A DNA stretch of 64,000 nt from assembly GCF_900182605.1 (NCBI RefSeq), contig NZ_FXTB01000003.1, positions 372,001 through 436,000 on the forward strand. Reading direction: 5' to 3'. The notes beneath the pieces were generated by a model. The model did no database searches and was not told the DNA's origin. It saw only the letters and a program-made list of their open reading frames with translations. Below are positions 25,705-34,286 of this stretch, piece by piece (position 1 is the first letter of the stretch; each line of letters starts with the position of its first letter). This DNA is from Saccharicrinis carchari. GTDB lineage: Bacteria; Bacteroidota; Bacteroidia; Bacteroidales; Marinilabiliaceae. A program made the position numbers and the translations under genes.

Positions 25705-26997
25705 ATCAAGGGCATAAACATCTGTCATTCCACTAATAAAGTCGAGCACGCTTTGCAATTTCTGATAAGTGGTGGCTGTATTATCTACCCTGTACTGTTC
25801 CGGAATAAAGGCCAGTAACATGCTGCTATATTTATCGTTAGGGGTGAGTACGGCCTTTGAAAACTCGTGCAACAGGGAGCCTAATATTTTAAAACCTGAA
25901 ATTTCTATTTCCACAACTGAAGGGTGGTGGTATATTTCTTTAAACGAAACTCGGGTACAGTTTTGTGCAGCAGCCTTGGTTTTTCCACTTAGATGGTCTG
26001 TGAGGCTTCCCTTGAAATTACCTGACATGATGGCATCGTAATTATCCTTAAATATCCGGGTGCACATGCCCACCAGTTTTCCTATAACGGAAGCTCTGAT
26101 AAGTGTTATTTGCTCGTTGATATCGGTAACCTCACGGCACAGCTCTTCAATTTTACGGCGTGCGCCCCGGTCTTCCTCCTCGGCCAAAAAAGCCATCAAA
26201 ATTTCCTTGGTTCTGTGGGTGTGCAGTATCCTTAATTTATGTGCATCCTCCACGTCCATTATTTGGTAACAAATATCGTCGGCAGCCTCAACAAGGTAAA
26301 CCAGTGGGTGGCGGCAGTATTCGCCGGGTGCTTTTTCTATAAGTCCCAATTTATTTACAAGTTGCTCAAACATAGCCTTTTCGGACTGGAAGAAACCGTA
26401 CTTTTTTTTATCGCTTGATCCCGACGAATAGGGATATTTTAAAATGGATGCAACGGAAGTATAGGTAAGAGAAAAACCGCCTTTCCGGCGTCCTTTAAAC
26501 TGGTGCGTAAGTATTCTAAAAGCATTGGCATTACCTTCAAAATTTATCAGGTCGTTCCATTGGGCATCGTCAATTTCATACTCTTCTTTTAGTTTTTTGC
26601 CTTCGCCATGTATAAAGTAATGCGAAAGTGCCGATTCGCCGGAATGACCAAATGGCGGATTTCCCATATCGTGCGCCAGGCAAGCGGTAGCCACCACGGA
26701 ACCAATTTCGTGTACCAGGGTATTATCAATTTTTTTCTCTTCTAATAAAAACTCCGCAATATTATGACCCAACGAACGGCCTACGCTGGCCACTTCTAAG
26801 CTGTGGGTGAGACGGTTATGCACAAAAACACTTCCGGGCAAAGGAAACACCTGTGTTTTGTCCTGCATCCTCCGAAAAGGCGACGAAAAAATCAAGCGGT
26901 CGTAATCGCGCTGAAATTGTGTGCGTTGATGCTTTACTGTTTGTGTGGCATCCTCCTGTCCGGTACGCGTAGTCGATAATAACTTATTCCAGTTCAT
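25657..26997 (-). CDS. dgt: dGTP triphosphohydrolase (HD superfamily)
   Basis: A 446-residue dNTPase that splits dGTP to deoxyguanosine and triphosphate. The HD-domain metal residues are visible as H65 in RLTHSLEV, H109-D110 in CLAHDMGNPPFGHSGE, and a later Asp in EAADDICYQ. The N-terminal MNWNKLLSTTRTG matches the family start, so I use ATG 26997, 2 nt after the stop of the upstream metallopeptidase gene. A longer frame to 27084 would lie inside that gene. The length and the C-terminal helical region fit the Dgt group of Bacteroidota. It is probably co-translated with the YgjP-like gene. Confidence 0.92.
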   Translation of the reverse strand: MNWNKLLSTTRTGQEDATQTVKHQRTQFQRDYDRLIFSSPFRRMQDKTQVFPLPGSVFVHNRLTHSLEVASVGRSLGHNIAEFLLEEKKIDNTLVHEIGSVVATACLAHDMGNPPFGHSGESALSHYFIHGEGKKLKEEYEIDDAQWNDLINFEGNANAFRILTHQFKGRRKGGFSLTYTSVASILKYPYSSGSSDKKKYGFFQSEKAMFEQLVNKLGLIEKAPGEYCRHPLVYLVEAADDICYQIMDVEDAHKLRILHTHRTKEILMAFLAEEEDRGARRKIEELCREVTDINEQITLIRASVIGKLVGMCTRIFKDNYDAIMSGNFKGSLTDHLSGKTKAAAQNCTRVSFKEIYHHPSVVEIEISGFKILGSLLHEFSKAVLTPNDKYSSMLLAFIPEQYRVDNTATTYQKLQSVLDFISGMTDVYALDLYRKINGMGLTDKRF

Positions 26998-26999
26998 AC

Positions 27000-27716
27000 C
27001 TAGTAAATTACGGTTCGGTAATGCTTTATTTCTTTGTCCCACAGTTTTGCTTTGCCCCCTGTTACTTTGTGCATAAGCTGCCAAAAGCCCGGACCATGAT
27101 TTTTTTCAACTGTATGGCAAAGCTCATGCAATATAACGCTGTCGATTAGGTGGTCAGGAAGGCGCATCAAATGTAGGTTAAGGTTGATATTGTTTACATT
27201 TGAGCAGCTGCCCCATCTGCTTTTTAAATTTTTGATGAACACCCGCTTATAGGTAAAGCCGTGCTGCTGTGCCAAATCATGCAAGCGCCTTGGCAAGTAA
27301 TTTTTGGCCGATACCCGCATCGCTTCCTCAATGCCGTAACGAATATTTTCCTGCACCGCGGCCGACCTCACTTCCATATGGGCGGGATACTCAATGCAGA
27401 GCCGTCCATTTTTTAATTGCATGCGCATTTGCTTAAGAGGAGATTTTTTTATGGCAAGGGTAAAAGAGCGTGTTTTAAATAGAGTGGATTCATCAAATAT
27501 GGTCAGGTCGTTTTCTTTTTCTTTCACTTTTTGCAAATTATCCCGAATCCATTGCCTATTGGATTCAACAAATGTTAGGGCCTCTTTAGGGTGCACATTT
27601 AAAGGAACCACCACTTTTACAGGTTCAAAAGGCTTTAGTTTGATGCTAAGGCGCTTTGCCTTTTTGCTAAGCTGAAAAAGTACCGGCCCCACCCCTTTTA
27701 TTTGCAGTAACTCCAT
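27000..27716 (-). CDS. YgjP-like (DUF45) metallopeptidase
   Basis: A 238-residue SprT-like zinc peptidase of the YgjP/DUF45 family. Motifs are the N-terminal KKAKRLSIKLKP segment, S166-R-W-G-S-C-S and the zinc site H197-E-L-C-H201 with H207 in ENHGPGFW as third ligand. There is no signal peptide, so it is cytoplasmic. Its substrate is unknown; family members sit beside many unrelated housekeeping genes. It is upstream of dgt with 2 nt between them, suggesting translational coupling. Confidence 0.9.
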   Translation of the reverse strand: MELLQIKGVGPVLFQLSKKAKRLSIKLKPFEPVKVVVPLNVHPKEALTFVESNRQWIRDNLQKVKEKENDLTIFDESTLFKTRSFTLAIKKSPLKQMRMQLKNGRLCIEYPAHMEVRSAAVQENIRYGIEEAMRVSAKNYLPRRLHDLAQQHGFTYKRVFIKNLKSRWGSCSNVNNINLNLHLMRLPDHLIDSVILHELCHTVEKNHGPGFWQLMHKVTGGKAKLWDKEIKHYRTVIY

Positions 27717-28043
27717 GCCTGCAAAATAAGATATTTATAACATGATTCGCAATTATTGCTGTTTATAAATTTGGTGATGTGTAAATCCCCTCTACGTCAC
27801 ATTTTACATTCCATGTTATAAGCATACAAATACCTACATATAAAAATATTCATATATTTGTACGCTAAATAAAAATACGAACACATTAGTATACGAAAAC
27901 AGCACAATCCTGTTTTTATGTTATTAAAAGAATATAACAAGCCGTTAACGTATTCTCTCACAAAGGGGAATGATTATAAGGGCGAGTTCCCCCGATAAAA
28001 AATCGGGGCAGGCTATATGGTAAATGAAATCTATTATAAACAT
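27717..28043. other. Divergent intergenic region with leader hairpin
   Basis: 327 bases between the divergent ygjP-like and sulfane-sulfur enzyme genes. It contains the small inverted repeat at 27990-28014. The middle is very AT-rich, with a near-palindromic AATATTCATATATT stretch around 27846-27859 that could bind a regulator, but no known operator was recognised. Confidence 0.45.
27990..28014 (+). repeat. Short hairpin unit ending GGGGCAGGCT (copy 2)
   Basis: CCCCGAT and ATCGGGG form a perfect 7-bp stem with an A-rich loop. The following bases complete GGGGCAGGCT, found exactly also at 17669-17678. It lies 29 nt before the start codon of the sulfane-sulfur enzyme, within its likely leader. 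Confidence 0.45.
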
Positions 28044-30512
28044 ATGAAATACATTATTGTTGGAGGAGTTGCCGGTGGTGCAACAACAGCGGCGCGCTTA
28101 CGTAGAGTCGACGAGCAGGCCGAGATTATCATGTTCGAAAAGGGACCTCATATTTCGTACGCCAATTGCGGATTGCCCTATTATATTGGAGGTGTAATCA
28201 AAGAGCGCGACAAGCTTTTGGTTCAAACTCCCGAATCCTTTGGTGCCCGATTTAATATCGACATCCGGATATTGTCTTTAGTTACTTCTATCAATCCTGT
28301 AAAGAAGCAGGTATCGGTTCAATCGGTAAAAACAGGTGTAACTTACACCGAATCCTACGATAAGTTGGTTCTTTCGCCCGGTGCCTCACCGGTAAAACCG
28401 CCCATTCCTGGCATTAATCTGCCCAATATATTTACCTTGCGCAATGTGGAGGACACGGATAAAATTAAATCGTTTGTGGATGATAACACACCGCGTACCG
28501 CTGTAGTTGTAGGTGCAGGTTTCATTGGCTTGGAGATGGCCGAAAACCTGCATCACTGTGGTGTTAAAGTATCGGTGGTAGAAGCTGCCCCCCAGGTAAT
28601 GAACATGATGGATAGCGAAGTGGCCGCACCCTTGCATCATCATTTTAAAGAAAAAAACGTAGCGCTTTTTTTAAAAGACGCCGTTAAAGAGTTTAAGCAG
28701 GTTGACGATACCATCGAAGTGAACCTATCGAGTGGACGGATAATTAAAGCCGATTTCATTATTCTTTCTATTGGCGTAAAACCGGATACCAGCCTGGCCA
28801 AAGCAGCAGGTATAAAAATTGGGGAGACCGGAGGTGTTTGGGTAGATGAATACCTGCAAACATCGGTAAAAGACATTTATGCTGTTGGCGACAGCATAGA
28901 ATTTCCGCATCCGATAACCGGTAAACCGACCATCGCATTTTTAGCCGGCCCGGCCAACCGTCAGGGGCGTATTCTGGCCGACAACATGGTTTACGGTCAC
29001 ACGCGTAAATACAAAGGCTCCATAGGCACAGCTATTGCTAAAGTATTTGATATGACTGCCGGCATAACGGGTATGACGCACCGCGGCCTGAAAGCACAGG
29101 GCATAAAGCACGATTGTACTATTGTTCATGCGGGTTCGCACGCCGGTTATTACCCCGGCGCTATGCAGATGATGCTAAAGATTAGCTTCGACCCAAATAC
29201 TGGTAGGCTTTATGGTGGGCAAGTGATTGGTTATAAGGGTGTTGATAAGCGATTGGATTTGTTAGCCACCGTGATAAAAAATAACGGTACCATCTACGAT
29301 TTACAGGAAATTGAACATGCCTACGCCCCACCGTTCAGCTCCGCCAAAGACCCGGTAAATCAATTAGGCTACAATGCCGAAAATATTATCCGTGGATTGT
29401 TTAAACCCTTGTCGCCCTTTAAATTTGCCAAGCGGATAAAAAAGGATGTCTTTGTGTTGGATGTGCGCACCCCGGAGGAGTTTAGTATCGATGCCATTGA
29501 GGATGCTGTTAATATTGAGCTGGATGCAGTTCGCAAAAATCTTCACCGCATACCGAAAGATAAAAAGATAATGATTTTTTGTGGGGTAGGTTTGCGTGGG
29601 TATGTAGCCGCCCGAATTCTAAAGCAAAATGGCTTCGATAAGGTGTATAATTTATCCGGTGGTTTAAAAGTATATCGACAGACTATGGATGAACAATCGA
29701 ATGCAATATTTTTTTCGTCCGAAGAAAAGCAAAACGAGCTTGTATCGGGAAGTAATGGTGCCGGTATGCCAAAAATAGAGGTAAGGCAGATGGTTGTTGA
29801 TGCCTGTGGGCTGCAGTGTCCGGGACCCGTACTTAAACTCAAAGATAGTATTGATGCCATCGAGTACGGCGAAAGGTTGGAGGTGAAAGCCACCGACCCG
29901 GGTTTTTACAACGATGTAGCCTCATGGTGTAATGTAACAGGACACCAATTGATATCGCGTGAAAACAAGTCGGGAGAGATAAGAGCCATTATCCAGAAGA
30001 ATAAAAAGGAAACCGAAAACCAGGCTACCGCTAAATCCGATAACGATCACAAAACCATGGTGGTATTCAGCGATGATATGGATCGGGCTCTGGCTTCCTT
30101 TGTAATAGCGAACGGAGCGGCCAGCATGGGTAAAAAGGTTACCATGTTTTTCACCTTTTGGGGACTGAACGTAATTAAAGATGTAAATCGCCCCAAGTTG
30201 AAGAAGGATGTAATGGGCAATATGTTCGATAAAATGATGCCCGGACATGCCGGTAAGCTTAGACTATCTAACATGAACATGGGAGGCATGGGACGCCGTA
30301 TGATGAAGCTGCGAATGAAAGACAAAAACGTTGATGCATTAGAAACCATGATTGAACAGGCACAACAAAGCGGCATAAACATGATAGCCTGCCAAATGAG
30401 TATGGACATTATGGGTGTGCAAAAAGAGGAGCTGATAAATGGCGTAAACATTGGAGGTGTAGCTAATTATCTGGAGGAGGCAGAACAATCGAATCTTAAT
30501 TTGTTTATTTAA
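28044..30512 (+). CDS. CoA-disulfide/persulfide reductase fused to rhodanese, TusA and DsrE domains
   Basis: An 822-residue four-module protein. Residues 1-450 are a flavin-dependent pyridine-nucleotide disulfide reductase of the CoADR/Npsr group: FAD motif GGVAGGATTAARLRR, active-site C42 in ISYANCGLPYY, NAD(P)H motif VVGAGFIGLEMAE at 155-167, and a dimerisation domain to about 445. A rhodanese domain (455-550) has C513 in FCGVGLRG. A TusA domain (580-652) has C592 in CGLQCPGP. A DsrE-like domain (665-822) has C783 in MIACQMS. Together they could reduce persulfide/polysulfide and pass sulfane sulfur between cysteines. ATG 28044 puts MKYIIVGG at the N terminus. It is monocistronic. Confidence 0.93.
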   Translation: MKYIIVGGVAGGATTAARLRRVDEQAEIIMFEKGPHISYANCGLPYYIGGVIKERDKLLVQTPESFGARFNIDIRILSLVTSINPVKKQVSVQSVKTGVTYTESYDKLVLSPGASPVKPPIPGINLPNIFTLRNVEDTDKIKSFVDDNTPRTAVVVGAGFIGLEMAENLHHCGVKVSVVEAAPQVMNMMDSEVAAPLHHHFKEKNVALFLKDAVKEFKQVDDTIEVNLSSGRIIKADFIILSIGVKPDTSLAKAAGIKIGETGGVWVDEYLQTSVKDIYAVGDSIEFPHPITGKPTIAFLAGPANRQGRILADNMVYGHTRKYKGSIGTAIAKVFDMTAGITGMTHRGLKAQGIKHDCTIVHAGSHAGYYPGAMQMMLKISFDPNTGRLYGGQVIGYKGVDKRLDLLATVIKNNGTIYDLQEIEHAYAPPFSSAKDPVNQLGYNAENIIRGLFKPLSPFKFAKRIKKDVFVLDVRTPEEFSIDAIEDAVNIELDAVRKNLHRIPKDKKIMIFCGVGLRGYVAARILKQNGFDKVYNLSGGLKVYRQTMDEQSNAIFFSSEEKQNELVSGSNGAGMPKIEVRQMVVDACGLQCPGPVLKLKDSIDAIEYGERLEVKATDPGFYNDVASWCNVTGHQLISRENKSGEIRAIIQKNKKETENQATAKSDNDHKTMVVFSDDMDRALASFVIANGAASMGKKVTMFFTFWGLNVIKDVNRPKLKKDVMGNMFDKMMPGHAGKLRLSNMNMGGMGRRMMKLRMKDKNVDALETMIEQAQQSGINMIACQMSMDIMGVQKEELINGVNIGGVANYLEEAEQSNLNLFI

Positions 30513-30876
30513 AAAACATGTAATCTTTTTTGCGCATGGGGTAACTAATGGCGTTGTATAATTAGTTTACCCCCGTGCGTAATTTGTAACAGTGCAATAA
30601 TTTTAAAACACGCTTGTGGACTTTACTATTGATTCCATTTTTTATAAATTGATTGCCTGGTAGCGTGGAACGATCGTTACTTTATTTTATACAGCACTCA
30701 CGGGGTTGACTAAAAGCATCACGGACATATGACCCTGTGTGTTAGCCTGGCGATTGAAATGAATCTTCTCGCTTATACATTGCCGCTAAATAAAATAATT
30801 AAAATAAATTACGGCTATTGTTGCAGGTGTAGTAATTTACTTTATCTTTGTCGCATAAATTTTTTTAATTACAGTA
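30513..30876. other. Intergenic region with imperfect hairpin and cold-shock promoter
   Basis: 364 bases. An imperfect inverted repeat at 30533-30579 (CGCATGGGGTAACTAAT against ATTAGTTTACCCCCGTGCG) lies 20 nt after the preceding stop. It could terminate that transcript, although no strong T-tract follows. The rest holds the cold-shock promoter at 30821-30850 and nothing else I recognise. Confidence 0.5.
30821..30850 (+). promoter_or_regulatory. Promoter of the plus-strand cold-shock gene
   Basis: TTG (30821-30823), a 19-nt spacer and TATCTTTG (30843-30850) match the Bacteroidetes sigma pattern. The ATG follows 26 nt later, giving a short leader unlike the long cold-responsive leader of E. 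coli cspA. Confidence 0.72.
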
Positions 30877-31068
30877 ATGAACAAAGGAACAGTAAAATTT
30901 TTCAATGAATCTAAAGGATTTGGATTCATCAAAGAGGACGAAACAAACCAGGAGTATTTCGTTCACGTATCAGGTTTAATCGATGAAATTCGTGAAGACG
31001 ATGCGGTAGAATTCGAGCTTAAAGAAGGTCGCAAAGGAATGAACGCCGTAAACGTTAGAGTATTATAA
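30877..31068 (+). CDS. Cold-shock domain protein (copy 2)
   Basis: A 63-residue cold-shock protein with RNP1 in SKGFGFIKE and RNP2 in EYFVHV, close to the copy at 25238-25429. Differences concentrate at the two ends and in the 43-52 loop. It is expected to bind RNA or single-stranded DNA. It has its own promoter and a strong terminator (31151-31183), so it is a single-gene unit. Confidence 0.95.
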   Translation: MNKGTVKFFNESKGFGFIKEDETNQEYFVHVSGLIDEIREDDAVEFELKEGRKGMNAVNVRVL

Positions 31069-31150
31069 TATATTATACGCTTTAATGAAGAAATTATGAA
31101 CAGAGCTTAAGTCTTTCACCAGACAGCAGCTGGGTTCAAGAGATTATATT

Positions 31151-31183
31151 AAGCCGGAGTGTTTTTACACCCCGGCTTTTTTT
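31151..31183 (+). terminator. Rho-independent terminator of the plus-strand cold-shock gene
   Basis: AAGCCGGAGTGT pairs with ACACCCCGGCTT (one mismatch) around TTTT and is followed by a run of T. It lies 83 nt after the cold-shock stop and just before the lysC 3' end on the other strand, so it may serve both. Confidence 0.85.
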
Positions 31184-31202
31184 TATGCGCTATGGTTCGG
31201 GC

Positions 31203-32576
31203 TTAATCAAAAAACTCCTGATGGATAGCTTTTATGGCTGCATCGCGGTCGCTGGCGGCAACCATAAAATAACTGGCCACTACCGAGGCTCCGGAAACAA
31301 TCATACGTATGTTTATCTTTTTTTTGGCCAGCGCCATAAATAAGCGTCCGGCTACACCGGGATTCTCGAGTAATCCCTCGCCCACTACAGCAATAGTAGA
31401 AACCTGTTCGGTAGCTGTAATTTCTGTTATGGCCGACAGCTCTAAGTCCTCCGCCACTTTATAGGCACGTTTAACATCTTTTGCCGAAAGCAGCAAATTA
31501 ATTACCACCTGAGAAGTGATTACGGATTTAATATTTATACCGGCTCTGTCCAGGGCTACGGTTACTTTTGCCAGTACACCCCGTTTAAGGCCCACACCGG
31601 CTCCGCGTAATTTTAACAGGCCAAAGTCATCGCTAAAGGTTACACTTTTAATAATTTGTGCACTCACTGTTTCTACGGCCTGCACTATGGTGCCGGGCTC
31701 TATAATGCCCTTAAATGAATCAATGTTTCCGATGTGAATGGGAATTGCTACCTCTTTAAGCGGTTCCACCGTGCGTGGGTGCAATATGCTGGCACCAAAG
31801 TATGATAACTCAGCCGCTTCGGCATACGACAGGCTGGTAATACGTTTGGGTGATGCTACTAATTTTGGATCGGCACTCATAAAGCCGTCCACGTCTTTCC
31901 ATACGTCCAGCGACTCCGCATCCAAACAGCGTGCTATGGCTGCTGCCGAGTAATCGCTACCCCCGCGCCCCAGCAAGGTAATCTTACCACTGTCCGAAAC
32001 ACCATAAAATCCGGGCACTACATAAATTTTATCTTCTTTTAAACGCCCCTTAACATTTGGTGATGCTTTGTCGTAGTCAACAGTTGCATTACCGAACTCG
32101 CCATCGGTAAGCAAGGGCATATCTTCGGGCAAAGCCTCTTCGGCATCGATACCGTTGCTTTGTAAAATTGAGGTGATGACCAAAGAGCTCAGGCGTTCGC
32201 CATAACTCAGAATAACGTCTTCCACAAATGCCGGTACGTCGCCTATGTAATGTATTCCGGTGAGGTATCGGCTCAGTTCACGTATTCGACTCTCTACTGC
32301 TGCCAGTGTCTTATCCTGCCAGTATTTATCGTCAAAATTTTCCAAAATGGCCTCGGCCTTCAGTTCGCGCAGAAAGCGCATTAGTACCTCAATATGCGAT
32401 TCGTCTTTTTTGACCTCGGCCATCGACTGAATAAGATGATTGGTGATACCATAAAAGGCCGATACCACGATAACCATGGGTCTGTCATAAGCTTTAATTA
32501 CCCGGAGTAACTTTTGTATATCTTCTTTCTTTTTTAGGTTGGAGCCTCCAAATTTGGCCACTACTTTTTTAATCAT
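31203..32576 (-). CDS. lysC: Aspartate kinase (monofunctional)
   Basis: A 457-residue enzyme that makes 4-phospho-L-aspartate, the first step to lysine, threonine and methionine. The N-terminal motif is KFGGSNL (most family members have KFGGTS). The nucleotide site LLGRGGSDYSAA and the conserved VWKDVDGFMSADP segment lie in the kinase domain. Two ACT domains follow from about 315 (FGLLKLRGAG, then ISTIAVVGEGL). The ACT domains imply feedback inhibition by an end product. No homoserine dehydrogenase domain is attached. It is monocistronic here, convergent with the cold-shock gene. Confidence 0.93.
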   Translation of the reverse strand: MIKKVVAKFGGSNLKKKEDIQKLLRVIKAYDRPMVIVVSAFYGITNHLIQSMAEVKKDESHIEVLMRFLRELKAEAILENFDDKYWQDKTLAAVESRIRELSRYLTGIHYIGDVPAFVEDVILSYGERLSSLVITSILQSNGIDAEEALPEDMPLLTDGEFGNATVDYDKASPNVKGRLKEDKIYVVPGFYGVSDSGKITLLGRGGSDYSAAAIARCLDAESLDVWKDVDGFMSADPKLVASPKRITSLSYAEAAELSYFGASILHPRTVEPLKEVAIPIHIGNIDSFKGIIEPGTIVQAVETVSAQIIKSVTFSDDFGLLKLRGAGVGLKRGVLAKVTVALDRAGINIKSVITSQVVINLLLSAKDVKRAYKVAEDLELSAITEITATEQVSTIAVVGEGLLENPGVAGRLFMALAKKKINIRMIVSGASVVASYFMVAASDRDAAIKAIHQEFFD

Positions 32577-32758
32577 CGGTTACCGTATTTATAAACCGTG
32601 AGTTTACAACACATTTGTAAAAAATCAAAGTTTTTACGGCTAAAGTGTTATTTTAAATGTAGCACCTGACTTTATTTTAGGCTGAAAAATTTAAAAGGTT
32701 TTCAGCTTTCGCTGATTCAGAGGAAAAGCTGCTTTTTTTTAAAAAGCTATTTCGAGGA

Positions 32759-34186
32759 TTAAGCCGTTTCCAGAAGGTATTTATTTACCTTCTCGGCAGC
32801 TTCGCGTCCTTTTTGTATAGCTGTAACTACCAGACTGGCTCCATGATGTGCGTCGCCCGCAGCAAACACCTCTTCAGAACTTGTTTGATAGTTGTTGTTT
32901 ATTTTCAGATTGCCTCTTTGGTCGGTTTCTATGCCCAGTTCTTGCACCAAACCTTCATGCACAGCATGTACAAAACCCATTGAAAGCAAAACCAAATCTA
33001 CTTCCATCATTTTTTCGGTGCCCTCCAGCTCTGTCATTTTCCAGGCTCCTTTGTCATCTTTTGTCCATTCCACTTCTACCAATTCCACTTTTTTGAGCAC
33101 ACCCTTCTCTCCGATAAACCTTTTGGTTGAGAGGCTCCATTTTCGTTCGCAGCCTTCCTCGTGAGAGCTGGAAGTTTTGAGGGTTGTAGGCCAGTAAGGC
33201 CATGGGTTGCCTAATGCTCTGTTTTTGGGTGGCTTGGGCAATATTTCAATTTGTGTTACGCTTTTGGCTTTCTGTCGTATAGAAGTACCCACGCAATCCG
33301 ATCCTGTATCTCCACCGCCGATGACCAAGACATGCTTGCCTTTGGCATCTATTCTGTTTTTGCTGGCAATTTTAACCCCTCTGTTTACTCTGTTTTGTTG
33401 GGTCAAAAAATCCATGGCAAAATAAACGCCATTTAATTCGCGACCTTCCACCGGCAAATCGCGGGGCTGCATGGCACCAATGGCCAATACAACGGCATCA
33501 AACTCCTTCAGCAGCCCTTTCCCATCTACATCAAATCCAACATGTTGATTGGTTTTAAACTGAATACCTTCCTGTTTAAAAATCTCCACTCTGCGGTCGA
33601 TTACTTTTTTGTTGAGTTTAAAATCGGGTATGCCAAAGCGCAAAAGACCGCCTACTGCCTCATCTTTTTCAAATACGCTTACGCTGTGTCCCATTTGATT
33701 CAGCATGTCGGCTGCAGAGAGTCCTGCGGGTCCTGAGCCGATGATGGCCACTTTTTTTCCAGTCCGTGTTTCAGGCACACGTGCCTTTATATATCCGCTG
33801 GCAAAAGCTTTTTCTACTACCGAGTACTCATTCTCACGTATTGTAACCGACTCATCGTGTATGGCCAGTACGCATGATTTTTCGCAGGGAGCCGGGCATA
33901 TGCGCCCGGTGAACTCCGGAAAGCTGTTGGTTGAGTGTAATATTTCGCTGGCCAATTTCCACTCTCCCTTGTAAACGGCATCCTGCCATTCCGGTATTTT
34001 ACTGCCCACCGGACAAGCCCAATGGCAGAAAGGAATACCGCAATCCATACACCTGGATGCTTGTAATTTGCGATCCGTTTCGTTGAGCGTTTGCTCTACT
34101 TCACCGTAATCATCGATTCGCTCATTTACGGGACGATAACCGCTTACTTTGCGTTCTACTTCTATAAAACCTTTTGGATTACCCAT
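32759..34186 (-). CDS. gltD: Glutamate synthase small subunit
   Basis: A 475-residue NAD(P)H-oxidising subunit of glutamate synthase. The N-terminal cysteine-rich region (CMDCGIPFCHWACPVG and CPAPCEKSC) provides ligands for two [4Fe-4S] clusters. The FAD motif is IGSGPAGLSAADML and the NAD(P)H motif GGGDTGSDCVGTS. It passes electrons to GltB, which uses them to reduce 2-oxoglutarate and glutamine to two glutamates. It is 100 nt downstream of gltB on the same strand, the usual partner order. Confidence 0.96.
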   Translation of the reverse strand: MGNPKGFIEVERKVSGYRPVNERIDDYGEVEQTLNETDRKLQASRCMDCGIPFCHWACPVGSKIPEWQDAVYKGEWKLASEILHSTNSFPEFTGRICPAPCEKSCVLAIHDESVTIRENEYSVVEKAFASGYIKARVPETRTGKKVAIIGSGPAGLSAADMLNQMGHSVSVFEKDEAVGGLLRFGIPDFKLNKKVIDRRVEIFKQEGIQFKTNQHVGFDVDGKGLLKEFDAVVLAIGAMQPRDLPVEGRELNGVYFAMDFLTQQNRVNRGVKIASKNRIDAKGKHVLVIGGGDTGSDCVGTSIRQKAKSVTQIEILPKPPKNRALGNPWPYWPTTLKTSSSHEEGCERKWSLSTKRFIGEKGVLKKVELVEVEWTKDDKGAWKMTELEGTEKMMEVDLVLLSMGFVHAVHEGLVQELGIETDQRGNLKINNNYQTSSEEVFAAGDAHHGASLVVTAIQKGREAAEKVNKYLLETA

Positions 34187-34286
34187 TGTATTTATATTTT
34201 TTCAGAAAATGAAGCCGGGAGCCATCCATCAAACTTAGGTAATGGCATTATTGTATTCATTTTAGTGTTTGTCATTTAATAGATAT

